Source: Streptomyces sp. sk2.1
GTDB lineage: Bacteria > Actinomycetota > Actinomycetes > Streptomycetales > Streptomycetaceae
DNA: 36,121 nucleotides
Assembly (NCBI RefSeq): GCF_008120935.1
Contig: NZ_RDBO01000083.1
Coordinates: forward strand, 250,384-286,504
Reading direction: 5' to 3'
Shown here: positions 7,667-15,659 of the stretch, piece after piece
Numbering within the stretch: the first letter of the stretch is position 1
Layout of the letters: every line of letters begins with the position of its first letter
Position numbers and translations under genes: made by a program
Notes under the pieces: generated by a model
What the model was told of the DNA's origin: nothing
Seen by the model: only the letters and a program-made list of their open reading frames with translations
The model's database searches: none

Positions 7667-7722
7667 AGCGGGCAGGGGAGTTGCCCGTACGCCGACGAGC
7701 GGGCCGTGGTGTGTCCGGTCGG

Positions 7723-8919
7723 TCAGCGGCTCCACACGTGCAGTGCGTCGCCCGACTCCGACACCGTGTACCAGGTGCCGTCGCCCAGGGCGGTGGGCAC
7801 GCCGGAGATCGGGAAGGGGTACGCGAGCCGCGCGGTCACCCGCATCTCCTCCCCGGCCGTGCTCACCAGCCAGTGGCGCTGCTCGCCGTACTCCCCGTCC
7901 CGCTCCGACGTACCGGCGACGACGGTCTCCTCGTCGAGGAAGCCGCACTCGTAGTCCCAGAGCGACTCGTCGGCGTCCTCGTCGTCGGGGTCGGCCTCGG
8001 GGTGGCGGGGGACGGCGTTCCGGGTGTCGAGTTCGGCCAGGACGGAGCCGTCCTCGACGCGGTGCACGCCGAGCGTCTCCTCGTAGTGCGTCACCGTCAG
8101 GAAGCGGTCGCCCGACGGGCTCACCGCCGTCAGGATGCGTTCGTCGTCGCAGAACCGCTCGACGGTGAGTTCCTCGCCGTCCCACCTGCCCCACAGCAGC
8201 GGCACCCCGTCCTGCCCCTCGCCGACGCACAGGCCCATCAGGGCGGGATCCGGGTGCGGGACGTGGTCCGAGCCGGCCGCCACCGTCTCCGCGTCCACCC
8301 GGCCGAGGACCCGGCCGTCGGCGGCGTCGATGACCAGCCATTCGTCCAGCGCCTCCGGGTCGGGCCCCGAGGCGGCGACGGGGCCGCGGATGTGGGCCCA
8401 CACGAGCGTGCCGTCCGCCGAGAACACGGCCGAGCCGCTGTCCGGGTACCGGTGCCGGGTATCGGTCGCGTACTCCTCGAACCCGGTGTGGAGCGTGCGG
8501 CAGCTGCCCTCCCAGCAGCCGTGCGCGATCTCCCAGCGCACCGCGCCCGCCGGGTCCACCGCGCGCACCGCGTGCACCCCGGCGAAGACCGCGAGACCGG
8601 CGTCCGGCGCCACTGCGAAGGTGCCGAAGTTGCGGGGCCAGGGCGCGGGGAAGCGGACCGCCGGGGCATGCGCCGAACCCGGCACGTCCGCCGCTTCCGG
8701 AACATCCGCTGCGTCCGCCGCGTCCGAGACGCCCGTCCGGTCCGGGGCGACCACGACCAGTTCGGTGTCGCCGCGCTGGACGAGCAGACGCCGGCCGGAC
8801 GCCCCGCCGGGGCGCGGCACGGGCCACCGGACCAGGTACGGGGCGTCCGCCGCGTCCCGCTCCCGGTCCAGCGGTGCGGCGAACGTGGTGACAAGGCGTG
8901 CGGTGGCGACGTCGACCAT
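7723..8919 (-). CDS. Hypothetical protein, probable beta-propeller fold
   Basis: I do not recognise a named family for this 398-aa protein. It has many short repeats of the form hydrophobic strand-Asp/Gly turn-strand, such as FAVAPDAGLAVFAGVHAVRAV, SGSAVFSADGTLVWAHIRG and LTAVSPSGDRFLTVTHYEE, which look like WD40/PQQ-type blades. It has no signal peptide or membrane segment, so it is probably cytosolic. A low-complexity Ala/Asp/Pro stretch near residues 60-85 (DAADAADVPEAADVPG) breaks the N-terminal part. The ATG at 8919 has GAGGGAGG 8 nt upstream. The 247 nt before it hold no other gene; TACTAC near 9070 on the minus strand is a weak -10 candidate. Confidence 0.7.
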   Translation of the reverse strand: MVDVATARLVTTFAAPLDRERDAADAPYLVRWPVPRPGGASGRRLLVQRGDTELVVVAPDRTGVSDAADAADVPEAADVPGSAHAPAVRFPAPWPRNFGTFAVAPDAGLAVFAGVHAVRAVDPAGAVRWEIAHGCWEGSCRTLHTGFEEYATDTRHRYPDSGSAVFSADGTLVWAHIRGPVAASGPDPEALDEWLVIDAADGRVLGRVDAETVAAGSDHVPHPDPALMGLCVGEGQDGVPLLWGRWDGEELTVERFCDDERILTAVSPSGDRFLTVTHYEETLGVHRVEDGSVLAELDTRNAVPRHPEADPDDEDADESLWDYECGFLDEETVVAGTSERDGEYGEQRHWLVSTAGEEMRVTARLAYPFPISGVPTALGDGTWYTVSESGDALHVWSR

Positions 8920-9166
8920 GGGCCGGGCCTCCCTCTCGTGCTTCGGTGCCGCGCCGGTACGGGAAGGGCCGTGCGGCCGGGGCCGGCGGCCACGCGCGGC
9001 CGTGCCGCGACCGGGCCGCACCCGGACTCCCCGCACCGTTCCTCGGGCAGCCGAGTGGGCAAGTGTTCGACGTAGTATCCCCGCCGATGATCCTGCCGCC
9101 GGCCCGCCGGTATCCGCTCCGTGCCCCCGGCGCGGACCGTGGCGGCGATGGCGGTGGCGGTCCGGG

Positions 9167-10051
9167 TCAGCGGTGTCGGGCGTCGGGGACGACGGCGACC
9201 GGGACGGGTGCGTAGTGCAGCATCGCGTGGCCCACCGGTCCGAGGCGGAATCCGTGCCATCCGGTGCTCCGGCGGGCCCCGACGACCAGGAGTTCCGCGC
9301 CCTCGGCGGCCTCGATGAGGCTCTGGTGCGTCGGCCCCCGTACCACCGACCGGTGGATGACGACGCCGGAGGAACCGGCCGGATCCAGACGTTCCAGCAC
9401 CTCCTCCAGGTGCTCCTCGGCCTCCCGGTGGTAGGAGGTGGCCGGGGAGCCCGCGATGAGCGGATGGCCCATGGGCCCGTGGGCGGGGCTGCGCCAGACG
9501 CGTACGGCGACCAGCTCGCCGTGGCGGACCGCCGCCCGCTCCAGCGCGAAGACGGCGGCCGGTGCGGGCGTGTCGGAATCGCTGATCCCGACGACGACGC
9601 GGCCGGGGTGCGACGGAGGCCCGGACGGGTGCGCCGGGACGACCACGACCGGGCAGCGGGACCGGCCGGCGAGCGACAGGCTGACGGACCCCAGCAGCAT
9701 TCCGGCCACCCGGCCCCGGCCGCGCGAACCGAGGACGACCAGGGCGGCCTCCCGGCTCTCCTCGACGAGCGCCGTCACGGTGTCCTCGGCCAGCACGACG
9801 GCCTCCGCCTCGACCCCGGGGCCGAGCCGCCGGGCCCGGTCCGCGGCCTCGGCGACGAGGCGCCCGGCGATGACCTCCTCCGTGGGGCGCTCGGTGTCGA
9901 AGACGTCGTGCACGCCCTCGTAGCGCTCCCACAGGGACGCGTGGACGACCCGCAGGGACAGCCGCGAGCGCGCCGCCTCCGCCACCGCCCAGTCCAGGGC
10001 GCGCAGACTCCCCTCCGACCCGTCCACCCCGACGACCACGGGGAGCGGCAT
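9167..10051 (-). CDS. Universal stress protein, two Usp domains
   Basis: This is a tandem UspA-domain protein of about 294 aa. Domain 1 starts VVVGVDGSEGS, with Asp10 as the adenine-side contact, and ends with the ATP loop GSRGRGRVAGMLLGSVS (108-124), which fits G-x2-G-x9-G-S. Domain 2 (from about 154) starts VVVGISDSDTP and ends VGARRSTGWHGFRLGPVGHAML, a more divergent loop. Such proteins bind ATP and help survival during hypoxia or stasis. The start is ambiguous between the ATG at 10051 and the GTG at 10060, because GGGAG and GGAAGG are both imperfectly spaced. The gene lies 63 nt downstream of the Acg-type gene and is probably in its operon. Confidence 0.88.
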   Translation of the reverse strand: MPLPVVVGVDGSEGSLRALDWAVAEAARSRLSLRVVHASLWERYEGVHDVFDTERPTEEVIAGRLVAEAADRARRLGPGVEAEAVVLAEDTVTALVEESREAALVVLGSRGRGRVAGMLLGSVSLSLAGRSRCPVVVVPAHPSGPPSHPGRVVVGISDSDTPAPAAVFALERAAVRHGELVAVRVWRSPAHGPMGHPLIAGSPATSYHREAEEHLEEVLERLDPAGSSGVVIHRSVVRGPTHQSLIEAAEGAELLVVGARRSTGWHGFRLGPVGHAMLHYAPVPVAVVPDARHR

Positions 10052-10114
10052 CGCTCCCACCGCCTTCCGTACCTCGGTGCTCCGGCGCTCTCGCGTCCGG
10101 CTTCCGGCGTGCCG

Positions 10115-11125
10115 CTACGGATCGATCGTCAGCACCTGATCCATGGGCCGGCGCGGGGTGCGCGGCCCCGTGGGCCCGTATCCCAGCCGGACGATCATCT
10201 GGGCGTGGCCCGAGCCGTGCACCGGGTCGCGCAGCAGCCAGCGCAGGTCGGGCCATTCGAGGGGCTGGGTCGCGAACGACGTGGACACGTCGTGGAGCGT
10301 GGCCGTGAGCAGCATCCGCTCCAGTGCCTGACCGGCGCGGAGCCAGTCGACGGCGTGGTCGCCCGCGGTGGACAGCAGGGCCAGCTGCGGCCGCTTCTCG
10401 AACGGCACGCGGGCCCGGCCGGGCTGCGGGGCCGTCCCCAGGAAGTCGCGGGCGGTCGCCCGCGCCGAGGCGTCACGGGGGCCCATGGCGTAGTCCGTGA
10501 TGCCGTCCACGGGGGCCTCGGTCCTCGTGTCCCGGGTCCAGCTCCGCTGCTCGGCCTCCCGCGCCGGGTCCTCGCGGGCGTAGCCCTCGGCGTCCCGGAT
10601 CAGGTCCAGCACCTCCTCCAGGTGCGGGGAGGCCAGGAACGCGAAGGCCGCGCCCTCCGCCCGGGCCGCCCCGACGAGCAGCTCCCGGACGTCCGGCGGG
10701 ATCTGCTGGTCGTCGAACGGGTAGCGGCTCGTGTGCCGCTCCCGGATCGCGGGGTACAGCGCGGCGAGCGCCACGTCCCCGCCATCGGCCCCGCCCTCGT
10801 TCCCGTCGGTGCGGTGGCCGAGCCGTACGGTGGCCAGCACCGCGGGGGCCGACGGGTCGGGCAGCAGCGCGGTGACGGCGTGCAGCCCGCGGTGCGCGGC
10901 GGACACCCGCAGGTTCAGCAGCGCCGCGCCGCACCCCACGTGCAGCGCCCGGGTGGCCGGGTCCTCCTCGGGCAGCGCGCGGTCGAGATCGGCGAGGAGC
11001 GTGACGGTCCGGCCCGCCCGGGTGGCGCGGAACCGCCAGGGCTGGGCGTTGTGCATGGACGGGGCGGCAGCGGCGTCGGCGACGAGTTCGGTCAGCGTCG
11101 CGTCGTCGAGTGACTGGCTGGACAT
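10115..11125 (-). CDS. Acg-family FMN-binding nitroreductase-like protein
   Basis: This 336-aa protein is of the Acg/Rv2032 type, a double nitroreductase-fold family. The N-terminus has LVADAAAAPSMHNAQPWRF, where PSxxNxQPW is the signature of the family, and the centre has RHTSRYPFDD. Later LLSTAGDHAVDWLRAGQALERM and IVRLGYGP match the second half-domain. Mycobacterial Acg binds FMN but is thought to sequester flavin rather than reduce nitro compounds. The ATG at 11125 has GGGGAG 6 nt upstream; a longer in-frame extension has no support. It is followed by the universal stress protein gene, a pairing typical of hypoxia-dormancy (DosR-type) regulons. I saw no DosR-like palindrome upstream. Confidence 0.87.
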   Translation of the reverse strand: MSSQSLDDATLTELVADAAAAPSMHNAQPWRFRATRAGRTVTLLADLDRALPEEDPATRALHVGCGAALLNLRVSAAHRGLHAVTALLPDPSAPAVLATVRLGHRTDGNEGGADGGDVALAALYPAIRERHTSRYPFDDQQIPPDVRELLVGAARAEGAAFAFLASPHLEEVLDLIRDAEGYAREDPAREAEQRSWTRDTRTEAPVDGITDYAMGPRDASARATARDFLGTAPQPGRARVPFEKRPQLALLSTAGDHAVDWLRAGQALERMLLTATLHDVSTSFATQPLEWPDLRWLLRDPVHGSGHAQMIVRLGYGPTGPRTPRRPMDQVLTIDP

Positions 11126-11261
11126 CAAGGACTCCCCGGGATCGGGAACGGTCGATGCCCCTCCAGCATGGAACAGATGGGGGGCGGACGCGGTCCGAGA
11201 ACACCGCGAAGGGCGGGGTCCGGGCCCCGCCCTCATCCGTTGTGTGCCGTGAACTCCCAGG

Positions 11262-11693
11262 TCAGGGCCATACCAAGCAGTACGCCTGGTGTCCGGCATC
11301 GTGCAGCCGGTGGGAGAAGTCCTGCCATTCGTGGAGCAGCCGGTAGACGTTGAACGCGTCCTGCGGGCCGCCGCGGTCGGGGACCGTGGACCAGATGAAC
11401 GCCGCGGCGCCCACCGACTCCTCGCCGACGCCGCGCAGCGGGTCGACGACCGTCATCGGGAGCTTGACCACCGCGTAGTCGGGGTGGAGCACGACCAGCT
11501 CCAGCGGGGGGACCCGGTGCAGGGGTATGCCCTGGATCCCGGTGAGGACCATCGCCGCCACCGTCTCCGGCTTGATCTTGGTGAACATGCCGCCCATGCC
11601 CAGCTCGTCGCCGCCGAGCTCCTCGGGGCGCATCGAAATGGGCACGCGTGCCGCGGTGGCCCCGTCGGGGGCACCGAAGTACTTGTAGGTCAC
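11262..11693 (-). CDS. Conserved hypothetical protein divergent from hemL
   Basis: I cannot assign a family to this roughly 143-aa protein. It begins TYKYFGAPDGATAARVPI, contains EELGGDELGMGG and the hydrophobic LELVVLHPDYAVVKLP, and ends in an aromatic/His segment (LLHEWQDFSHRLHDAGH). There is no signal peptide or membrane helix. GTG at 11693 is the likely start; GTG at 11699 is spaced better from AGGAG. The upstream frame to 11852 is Arg/Gly-rich and looks non-coding. It is divergent from hemL across 307 nt that carry a tandem 20-bp repeat, so shared regulation is possible. Confidence 0.65.
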   Translation of the reverse strand: MTYKYFGAPDGATAARVPISMRPEELGGDELGMGGMFTKIKPETVAAMVLTGIQGIPLHRVPPLELVVLHPDYAVVKLPMTVVDPLRGVGEESVGAAAFIWSTVPDRGGPQDAFNVYRLLHEWQDFSHRLHDAGHQAYCLVWP

Positions 11694-12000
11694 CCCCACC
11701 CGGCCACCACTCCTGCTTCCGACCTCGCCGTCCTGCGCCCCACCGGACCGTATGGCCTGCTCGCGCTTCGCCTCACGCCGGTGCCGACCCCGCCGGGCAG
11801 GCTCGGGCCCCAGGTCGCCGGTCCCTTCGCCCACTCCGCCACCGCGATGCATATCTCATCCACCCGACTGCTACTCAGGAGACACAGCCCCTACCCAGGA
11901 GACACAGCTCTGCCGCGCAACCCGATCATCGTGTCAGTGACCTCCCCCGCGGACGTGCGGTGAAACACCTGTCCGCAAGTCCGTCCGGGGCTCTGACACC
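11694..12000. promoter_or_regulatory. Divergent intergenic region upstream of hemL
   Basis: This 307-nt stretch has no credible gene. The half nearest the hypothetical gene is plain G+C-rich sequence. The half nearest hemL holds ATGCATATCTCATCC and the tandem 20-bp repeat at 11871-11910. No clear -10/-35 pair was found. Confidence 0.4.
11871..11910. repeat. Tandem 20-bp direct repeat upstream of hemL
   Basis: Two adjacent 20-bp units (11871-11890, 11891-11910) match at 18 of 20 positions and share CAGGAGACACAGC. The 20-bp period is about two helical turns, as expected for a protein binding twice on one DNA face. It ends 90 nt before the hemL start. Confidence 0.7.
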
Positions 12001-13317
12001 ATGGCGTATGTGAGCTTTCCCTATGACGCCCCAGTTTCGCAGACGCTTTTCGACCGCGCGTCCCTCGTGACGCCCGGCGGCGTGAACTCTCCCGTCCGTG
12101 CTTTCCGGGCCGTGGGCGGTACGCCCCGGTTCATGGTGTCCGGCACCGGTCCGTACCTCACGGACGCCGACGGCCGGGAGTACGTCGACCTCGTGTGCTC
12201 GTGGGGGCCGATGATCCTCGGCCACTCCCACCCGGAGGTCATCGCCGCAGTCCAGGAGGCCGTCGCCCGCGGCACCTCGTTCGGCACGCCGGGCGAGGGC
12301 GAGGTCGCGCTCGCCGAGGAGATCGTGGCCCGGGTCGAGCCGGTGGAGCAGGTGCGGCTGGTGTCGTCCGGCACCGAGGCGACCATGTCCGCGATCCGGC
12401 TGGCCCGCGGGTTCACCGGCCGGGCCAAGGTGGTGAAGTTCGCCGGCTGCTACCACGGCCACGTGGACGCGCTGCTGGCCGCCGCCGGGTCCGGGGTCGC
12501 GACCTTCGGCCTCCCGGACACCCCGGGGGTCACCGGTGCGCAGGCCGGCGACACGATCGTGCTGCCGTACAACGACCTGGACGCCGTCCGCGAGGCGTTC
12601 GCCGCGCACCCCGGCGAGATCGCCTGCGTGATCACCGAGGCGTCGCCGGGCAACATGGGCGTCGTGCCGCCGCTGGACGGTTTCAACGCCGGGCTCAAGG
12701 AGCTCTGCGCCGCGAACGGGGCGCTCTACATCTCCGACGAGGTCATGACCGGTTTCCGTACCTCGAAGGCCGGCTGGTTCGGCGTCGACGGGGTGCGGCC
12801 CGACCTGATGACCTTCGGCAAGGTCATGGGCGGCGGCTTCCCGGCCGCGGCCTTCGGCGGGCGCGCGGACGTGATGGCGCACCTCGCCCCGGCCGGCCCC
12901 GTCTACCAGGCGGGCACCCTCTCCGGGAACCCGATCGCCACCGCCGCCGGTCTCGCCCAGCTGCGGCTGCTCGACGACGCGGCGTACGCCGCGGTGGACG
13001 CGGTCTCCGCGGAGATCCGCGGGCTGGTCGGCGAGGCGCTCACCAAGGAGGGCGTGGCGCACACGGTGCAGGCGGCGAGCAACATGTTCTCCGTCTTCTT
13101 CACCGACCGGCCGGTGCGGAACTACGAGGACGCGAAGCAGCAGGAGTCCTTCCGCTTCACCGCGTTCTTCCACTCGATGCTGGCGCAGGGCGTCTACCTG
13201 CCGCCGTCGGCCTTCGAGTCCTGGTTCGTCTCCACCGCCCACGACGCGCGGGCCGTCGAGCGCGTCGCCGCCGCCCTGCCCGCCGCCGCCCGCGCCGCCG
13301 CGGAGGCCACCGCATGA
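12001..13317 (+). CDS. hemL: Glutamate-1-semialdehyde 2,1-aminomutase
   Basis: HemL is the PLP enzyme that converts glutamate-1-semialdehyde to 5-aminolevulinate, entering C5-pathway heme, siroheme and cobalamin synthesis. The 438-aa frame is full length. Landmarks are LVTPGGVNSPVRAF near the N-terminus, VSSGTEATMSAIRLARGFTG (121-140), FAGCYHGHVD (147-156), SDEVMTGFR with the PLP-ring Asp at 246, and TFGKVMGGGFP with the Schiff-base Lys274. GTG at 12010 is an alternative start that may match homologues better. It overlaps the downstream phosphatase by ATGA. The order hemL-phosphatase-TlpA-CcdA-ResB-CcsA is also found in mycobacteria. Confidence 0.96.
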   Translation: MAYVSFPYDAPVSQTLFDRASLVTPGGVNSPVRAFRAVGGTPRFMVSGTGPYLTDADGREYVDLVCSWGPMILGHSHPEVIAAVQEAVARGTSFGTPGEGEVALAEEIVARVEPVEQVRLVSSGTEATMSAIRLARGFTGRAKVVKFAGCYHGHVDALLAAAGSGVATFGLPDTPGVTGAQAGDTIVLPYNDLDAVREAFAAHPGEIACVITEASPGNMGVVPPLDGFNAGLKELCAANGALYISDEVMTGFRTSKAGWFGVDGVRPDLMTFGKVMGGGFPAAAFGGRADVMAHLAPAGPVYQAGTLSGNPIATAAGLAQLRLLDDAAYAAVDAVSAEIRGLVGEALTKEGVAHTVQAASNMFSVFFTDRPVRNYEDAKQQESFRFTAFFHSMLAQGVYLPPSAFESWFVSTAHDARAVERVAAALPAAARAAAEATA

Positions 13318-14024
13318 GCGAGAACGCGAGCTCCGGCGGCGGCCGCGAGGGCAAGGACATCACCGTCGTCCACCTGATGCGGCACGGCGAGGTGCACAAC
13401 CCGGAGGGCGTGCTGTACGGGCGCCGCCCCGGCTACCACCTCTCCGAGCTCGGCCGGCAGATGGCCGACCGGGTGGCCGAGCACCTGGCGGGCCGCGACA
13501 TCACGCACGTCGTCGCCTCCCCGCTGGAGCGGGCCCAGGAGACGGCCACGCCGATCGCCAGGGCGCACGAGCTGGACCTGGCCACCGACGAGCGGCTCAT
13601 CGAGGCCGCCAACGTCTTCGAGGGCAAGACGTTCGGCGTCGGGGACGGCGCGCTGCGCAAGCCGGACAACTGGAAGCACCTGACGAACCCGTTCCGGCCG
13701 TCGTGGGGCGAGCCGTACATCGAGCAGGTCGTGCGGATGATGGGCGCGCTGGACGCGGCGCGCGACGCGGCGCGCGGTCACGAGGCGGTGTGCGTCAGCC
13801 ACCAGCTGCCGATCTGGATCGTGCGCAGCTTCGTCGAGCGGCGGCGGCTGTGGCACGACCCGCGCAAGCGGCAGTGCACCCTCGCCTCGCTGACCAGCTT
13901 CACGTACCAGGGCGACAAGATCGTGTCCGTCGGGTACACGGAACCGGCGCGGGACCTGGTGCCGGCGCATCTGCGGGCCGGGGCGAAGCCGGTGAAGGGC
14001 AAGTCGAAGGCGTTCGGCGCGTAG
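13314..14024 (+). CDS. Histidine phosphatase (phosphoglycerate mutase-like)
   Basis: This 236-aa member of the branch-1 histidine phosphatase superfamily has LMRHGEVHN with the phospho-accepting His24 beside Arg23, VASPLERAQETA with Arg73, and CVSHQ with the second catalytic His163. The tail is Lys/Gly/Ala-rich (AGAKPVKGKSKAFGA). It overlaps hemL by four bases (ATGA), so translation is coupled. Its substrate is not known, and a glycolytic mutase role is unlikely given the context. Its conserved place beside hemL and the cytochrome c maturation genes suggests a linked role, but that is inference. Confidence 0.87.
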   Translation: MSENASSGGGREGKDITVVHLMRHGEVHNPEGVLYGRRPGYHLSELGRQMADRVAEHLAGRDITHVVASPLERAQETATPIARAHELDLATDERLIEAANVFEGKTFGVGDGALRKPDNWKHLTNPFRPSWGEPYIEQVVRMMGALDAARDAARGHEAVCVSHQLPIWIVRSFVERRRLWHDPRKRQCTLASLTSFTYQGDKIVSVGYTEPARDLVPAHLRAGAKPVKGKSKAFGA

Positions 14025-14341
14025 CCGGCCGGCGTGTAGTCGGCCCACCGGCCGGGAAGCCGGACGGAGCGGGGCGGGGCGGGGTGGCGGAGGATCCGGC
14101 CCCGCCCCGCCCCGCGTTGTTGTCCTGCTCCGTTCAGGCCCGCCCTGTTGCCCCGCTCCATCCCGTGTTGTCGCCCCGTCCAGCCGCCCACACTCTGCTA
14201 GGTCATGTGTTCGAGCGCGGTCCGGGTCTGGTCACATAAAGAATCATGTGCTAATTCACGGAACCCCCGTGTTGTTTCCGCCATCTAAGCCTTCGCCAGT
14301 TTGTATGGACTTAAGGCAAAACGACCGCAGATGGGGTAATC
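14025..14341. other. 317-nt intergenic region, terminator then AT-rich leader
   Basis: No gene is present. The first part holds the strong hairpin at 14069-14115 and loosely repeated GTTGT/CCCCG blocks to about 14180. From 14195 the composition drops sharply in G+C (CACATAAAGAATCATG and GTATGGACTTAAGGC), as expected for the promoter and leader of the next gene. No confident -35/-10 pair could be fixed. Confidence 0.5.
14069..14115 (+). terminator. Strong G-run hairpin after hemL-phosphatase unit
   Basis: A perfect 16-bp stem of GGGGC repeats (14069-14084 with 14100-14115) has a 15-nt loop, followed by GTTGTTGTCC. The left arm has three runs of four G, so it could also form a quadruplex. Confidence 0.75.
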
Positions 14342-15592
14342 ATGCGTGATATCAGCCGAAGGGGTCTGCTCGGGGCCGGCCTCGGTGCCGCCGCCGCTGT
14401 TGGGGTGGCGGGCTGTGGCACCTTCGGCTCCTCCGGCGGGAGCCAGTCGGGGACCACGGGGGAGAAGGGGACCGACGGGAGCACCCGGGGGACCAAGCCC
14501 GCGGAGAAGGACGTCCGGAAGATCGGGGACGGTTCCACCGCGGACACCGGCAAGCAGCCGCACCAGCCCGCCAGGCCGGTACCGCTCGAACCCGGTCAGA
14601 CGCCGCCGCAGTTCGTGATCTTTTCCTGGGACGGTGCGGGCGAGGTCGGCAACGGACTCTTCCCGCGCTTTCTGGAACTCGCCAAGGACCATGACGCGGC
14701 GATGACCTTCTTCCTGTCCGGGATCTATCTGCTGCCCGAGTCCAAGAAGTCCATGTACCGGCCGCCCAACAATCCGATCGGCGCCTCCGACATCGGTTAT
14801 CTCACCGACGACCACATCAAGGAGACGCTGAAGAACGTCCGCCGGGCCTGGCTCGACGGGCACGAGATCGGCACCCATTTCAACGGGCATTTCTGCGCGG
14901 GTTCCGGTTCGGTCGCGAACTGGTCGCCCCAGCAGTGGCGGAACGAAATCGACCAGGCGGTCTCCTTCGTCACCGAATGGCGCACCAACACCGGCTGGAA
15001 CGATCTCGACCCGCTGCCTTTCGACTACCGCAAGGAACTGGTCGGCGGGCGCGCCCCCTGCCTGCTCGGCCAGGAGAACCTGCTGCCCACCGCGAGCAGG
15101 CTCGGCTGGCGCTACGACGCCAGTTCGCCCGGCGGAACCCAGGTCTGGCCCAAGAAGCGCCAGGGCGTCTGGGACCTGCCGCTCCAGGCCATGCCCTTCC
15201 CCGGGCACACCTTCGAAGTCCTCTCGATGGACTACAACATCCTGGCCAACCAGTCGCTCAATTCGACCAAGGGCATGCCCTCGCGCTATCCCGGATGGCG
15301 TGAACAGGCCACCCAGTCGTACCTCGCCGGATTCAACCGCGCCTACACGACGAATCGCGCGCCGTTCTACATCGGAAACCACTTCGAGGAGTGGAACGGC
15401 GGCATCTACATGGACGCGGTCGAAGCGGTGATCAAGAAAATCGCCGGGAAGCCGGACGTGCGCCTGGTCTCCTTCCGGCAGTTCGTCGACTGGCTCGACG
15501 TGCAGACCCCGGCCGTCCTCGACAAGCTCCGTTCGCTGGGAGTCGGTCAGGCACCTGCGGGCGGCTGGAACGCCTTCTTTAAAAAAGCCTGA
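14342..15592 (+). CDS. Tat-type lipoprotein, polysaccharide deacetylase-like
   Basis: This 416-aa exported protein has twin arginines SRRGLL (5-10) and a lipobox VAGC (Cys25), pointing to Tat export and lipidation. A Gly/Ser/Thr linker runs to about residue 85. The catalytic domain resembles NodB-type deacetylases: FSWDGAG (94-100, Asp97) and HEIGTHFNGH (174-183), where His179-x3-His183 and Asp97 would bind the metal. A cell-wall or glycan substrate is likely but unproven. The ATG at 14342 follows ATGGGG by 5 nt. It uses more A/T third positions than its neighbours (for example the AAA-AAA pair at the end). It interrupts the order hemL-phosphatase-TlpA known from mycobacteria. Confidence 0.78.
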   Translation: MRDISRRGLLGAGLGAAAAVGVAGCGTFGSSGGSQSGTTGEKGTDGSTRGTKPAEKDVRKIGDGSTADTGKQPHQPARPVPLEPGQTPPQFVIFSWDGAGEVGNGLFPRFLELAKDHDAAMTFFLSGIYLLPESKKSMYRPPNNPIGASDIGYLTDDHIKETLKNVRRAWLDGHEIGTHFNGHFCAGSGSVANWSPQQWRNEIDQAVSFVTEWRTNTGWNDLDPLPFDYRKELVGGRAPCLLGQENLLPTASRLGWRYDASSPGGTQVWPKKRQGVWDLPLQAMPFPGHTFEVLSMDYNILANQSLNSTKGMPSRYPGWREQATQSYLAGFNRAYTTNRAPFYIGNHFEEWNGGIYMDAVEAVIKKIAGKPDVRLVSFRQFVDWLDVQTPAVLDKLRSLGVGQAPAGGWNAFFKKA

Positions 15593-15604
15593 CAACGGGC
15601 TTTA

Positions 15605-15626
15605 CGGGCACCGAGGGGGGTGCCCG
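15605..15626 (+). terminator. Hairpin after the deacetylase-like gene
   Basis: CGGGCACC / GGTGCCCG form a perfect 8-bp stem with a 6-nt loop 13 nt past the stop codon. A second small hairpin (AAAGCC/GGCTTT, 15584-15603) spans the stop. Neither has a long U-tract. Confidence 0.5.
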
Positions 15627-15647
15627 AGATCGCCTGAACCGCCATGC

Positions 15648-15653
15648 GAAACT
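15648..15653 (+). promoter_or_regulatory. Candidate -10 box, leaderless TlpA transcript
   Basis: GAAACT ends 6 nt before the ATG at 15660, and there is no Shine-Dalgarno. The sequence is a weak match to TANNNT, and no -35 box is visible. Confidence 0.25.
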
Positions 15654-15659
15654 TTTCAC

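Noticed and set aside
8135..11113. 992-codon plus-strand frame
   Set aside because: It runs antisense to three well-supported genes and has low-complexity Arg/Pro/Ser composition.
14342..15592. The deacetylase-like gene as a mobile insertion
   Set aside because: No integrase, transposase, tRNA or flanking repeats; only mild codon-usage difference.
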